45,139 bases of DNA from Pseudomonadota bacterium (GTDB lineage Bacteria; Pseudomonadota; Alphaproteobacteria; Acetobacterales; Acetobacteraceae): assembly GCA_021781835.1 (NCBI GenBank), contig JAJXWD010000021.1, forward strand, positions 1 to 45,139, read 5' to 3'. A program made the translations under genes and the position numbers. How positions within the stretch are numbered: position 1 is the stretch's first letter; every line of letters begins with the position of its first letter. Below are positions 42,090 through 45,139 of the stretch, in pieces. A model generated the notes under the pieces. It was not told where the DNA came from. It did not search any database and worked only from the letters and a program-made list of their open reading frames with translations.

Positions 42090-42712
42090 GGCGCTTCGAA
42101 ACCCCCCAGGATCTGGCCGAGTGTTTGGCGACCGAAGTGGCGGGTCATCTGCGCGCCGCCATAGCCGCCACCGGGCGGGCCGGGCTCGCGGTCTCGGGCG
42201 GCACCACGCCGGTCAGGTTCTTGCAAGCCCTGGCCTGCCAAACTCTAGACTGGCCGCGCGTCACCCTCACCCTGGCCGATGAGCGCTGCGTGCCCGAAGC
42301 CTCGCCCCGCTCCAACACCGCGCTGGTCAAAACCCATTTGCTGCAAGGCGCCGCCGCCCAGGCCCGCTTCGTGCCGGTCGGCGATCCCACGGCCCTGCCG
42401 CTCACCGTCGCGGTGCTCGGCATGGGCGAAGATGGCCACACCGCCTCGTTTTTTCCCGGCGGCGACCATCTGGCCCAGGCGCTCGACCCCGCCTGCCCGC
42501 ATGCCGCCCTGCCCATGGCCGCGCCCGGCGTGCCCGAGCCGCGCGTGACCCTGACCTTGCCAAGTTTCGCCGCCGCCCGATATTTGTTTGTGCACATCGA
42601 GGGCGAGGCCAAGCGCCGCGTGCTCGCCCAGGCCCAAACCCCCGGCCCGGCGCCAGACATGCCCGTGCGCGCCATTCTGGCCCTCGACCCCGAGATTTTC
42701 TGGAGCCCCTGA
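42086..42712 (+). CDS. pgl: 6-phosphogluconolactonase (DevB/Pgl type)
   Basis: A 208-residue NagB-fold lactonase hydrolysing 6-phosphogluconolactone. [26 protein letters not shown] and [16 protein letters not shown] are the three conserved regions of the DevB family. It is slightly short for the family (usually 220-250). It overlaps zwf by four bases and is followed by edd after two bases. It is a different fold from the beta-propeller lactonase at 32192, so the two are not simple duplicates. Confidence 0.95.
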   Translation: MRRFETPQDLAECLATEVAGHLRAAIAATGRAGLAVSGGTTPVRFLQALACQTLDWPRVTLTLADERCVPEASPRSNTALVKTHLLQGAAAQARFVPVGDPTALPLTVAVLGMGEDGHTASFFPGGDHLAQALDPACPHAALPMAAPGVPEPRVTLTLPSFAAARYLFVHIEGEAKRRVLAQAQTPGPAPDMPVRAILALDPEIFWSP

Positions 42713-42714
42713 TC

Positions 42715-44523
<1,809 letters not shown>

Positions 44524-44525
44524 CA

Positions 44526-45139
44526 ATGTTTCAAGACGGGCTTGAAGAAATCCTCACCCTCGCACCCGTGGTGCCGGTGGTGATCGTCGAAGACGTGCAT
44601 GACGCCGTGCCGCTCGCCCGCGCGCTGGTGGCGGGCGGGCTTTGTGCCATCGAGGTGACGTTGCGCACCAGCGCCGGGCTCGAAGCCATCCGCCGCATCG
44701 CCGCCGAGGTCGCGGGCGCGGTGGCGGGCGTTGGCACCGTGCTCACCCCCGCCCAGGCCGAGGCCGCCGCCAAGGCGGGCGCCAAATTCGCCGTCTCCCC
44801 AGGCGCCACGCCCAAACTTCTGGACGCGCTGGAACAGAGCGGCATGGCGCCGCTGCCCGGCATCGCCACCGCCTCCGAGGCCATGCGCCTGATCGAGCGC
44901 GGCTACACCCACGCCAAATTCTTCCCCGCCGAACAATCCGGCGGCGCCCCCTTCCTCAAGGCCATCGCCTCGCCGCTGCCCCAGCTCAAATTCTGCCCCA
45001 CCGGCGGCATCAACCCCCAAAACGCCCAATCCTACCTAACCCTCCCCAACGTCCTCTGCGTCGGCGGTTCCTGGATGCTCAAACCAGAACTCATCGCCAC
45101 CAAAAACTGGCCCGCCATCGAAAACCTGGCCCGCCAGGC
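44526..45139 (+). CDS. eda: KDPG aldolase (3' end cut by window edge)
   Basis: About 204 codons from ATG 44526 to the window edge with no stop, so the gene is nearly complete (family length ~205-215). It cleaves 2-keto-3-deoxy-6-phosphogluconate into pyruvate and glyceraldehyde-3-phosphate. Active-site residues are E43 and R47 in IEVTLRT, and Schiff-base Lys131 in [14 protein letters not shown] is the phosphate loop. It is the last gene of the Entner-Doudoroff operon seen here. Confidence 0.95.
   Translation, partial: MFQDGLEEILTLAPVVPVVIVEDVHDAVPLARALVAGGLCAIEVTLRTSAGLEAIRRIAAEVAGAVAGVGTVLTPAQAEAAAKAGAKFAVSPGATPKLLDALEQSGMAPLPGIATASEAMRLIERGYTHAKFFPAEQSGGAPFLKAIASPLPQLKFCPTGGINPQNAQSYLTLPNVLCVGGSWMLKPELIATKNWPAIENLARQ

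Overview
The window is GC-rich (very high GC at codon third positions from about 21 kb on) and carries a complete Entner-Doudoroff operon, OprB-type porin, ROK regulators and FUSC/AAHS transporters. This points to an alphaproteobacterium, plausibly an Acetobacteraceae-like organism; that placement is inference from gene content, not a phylogeny. It falls into two parts.

(1) About 1-20950 is a mobile defence island with lower and more mixed GC. At the left edge a large serine recombinase (cut by the window start) and a small partner gene are read leftward. A long imperfect hairpin (candidate oriT) precedes mobC and a relaxase read rightward. Then, on the minus strand, comes a type I restriction-modification operon in the order hsdM - fic - hsdS - AbiJ-like - hsdR, preceded by a soluble FtsH-like AAA/zinc protease. 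Two ribbon-helix-helix regulator genes follow, each next to a palindromic, AT-rich intergenic region. One of these regions also drives a 58-codon gene for a small basic membrane protein. A plus-strand defence operon ends the island: GmrSD-type DUF262 nuclease - SIR2 - HerA. The right flank holds a 34-bp imperfect direct repeat, a short palindrome and a terminator, which is the likely element boundary.

(2) About 21000-45139 is chromosomal-looking catabolic DNA. First is a GntR-controlled VanA/VanB-type Rieske demethylase pair with an AAHS aromatic-acid transporter and a FUSC-type exporter. Next is a plus-strand operon: GMC flavoprotein, NHS-type MFS transporter, C-glycoside deglycosidase beta and alpha subunits, beta-propeller lactonase, Gfo/Idh dehydrogenase, a second TIM-barrel isomerase/hydratase-like protein and an OprB porin. 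This is followed by a ROK repressor, a ROK sugar kinase (opposite strand), a second ROK repressor, and zwf-pgl-edd-eda.

Read together, the second half looks like one route. OprB and the MFS protein take up a glycosylated aromatic. The GMC enzyme oxidises the sugar at C3. CGD alpha/beta break the C-C (or O) glycosidic bond. The second TIM barrel and the Gfo/Idh enzyme turn the 3-keto sugar into glucose. The ROK kinase and the Entner-Doudoroff enzymes burn it, and the neighbouring demethylase cluster may deal with methoxylated aglycones. The assignment of CGD alpha/beta rests on family resemblance recognised by eye; the substrate is unknown.
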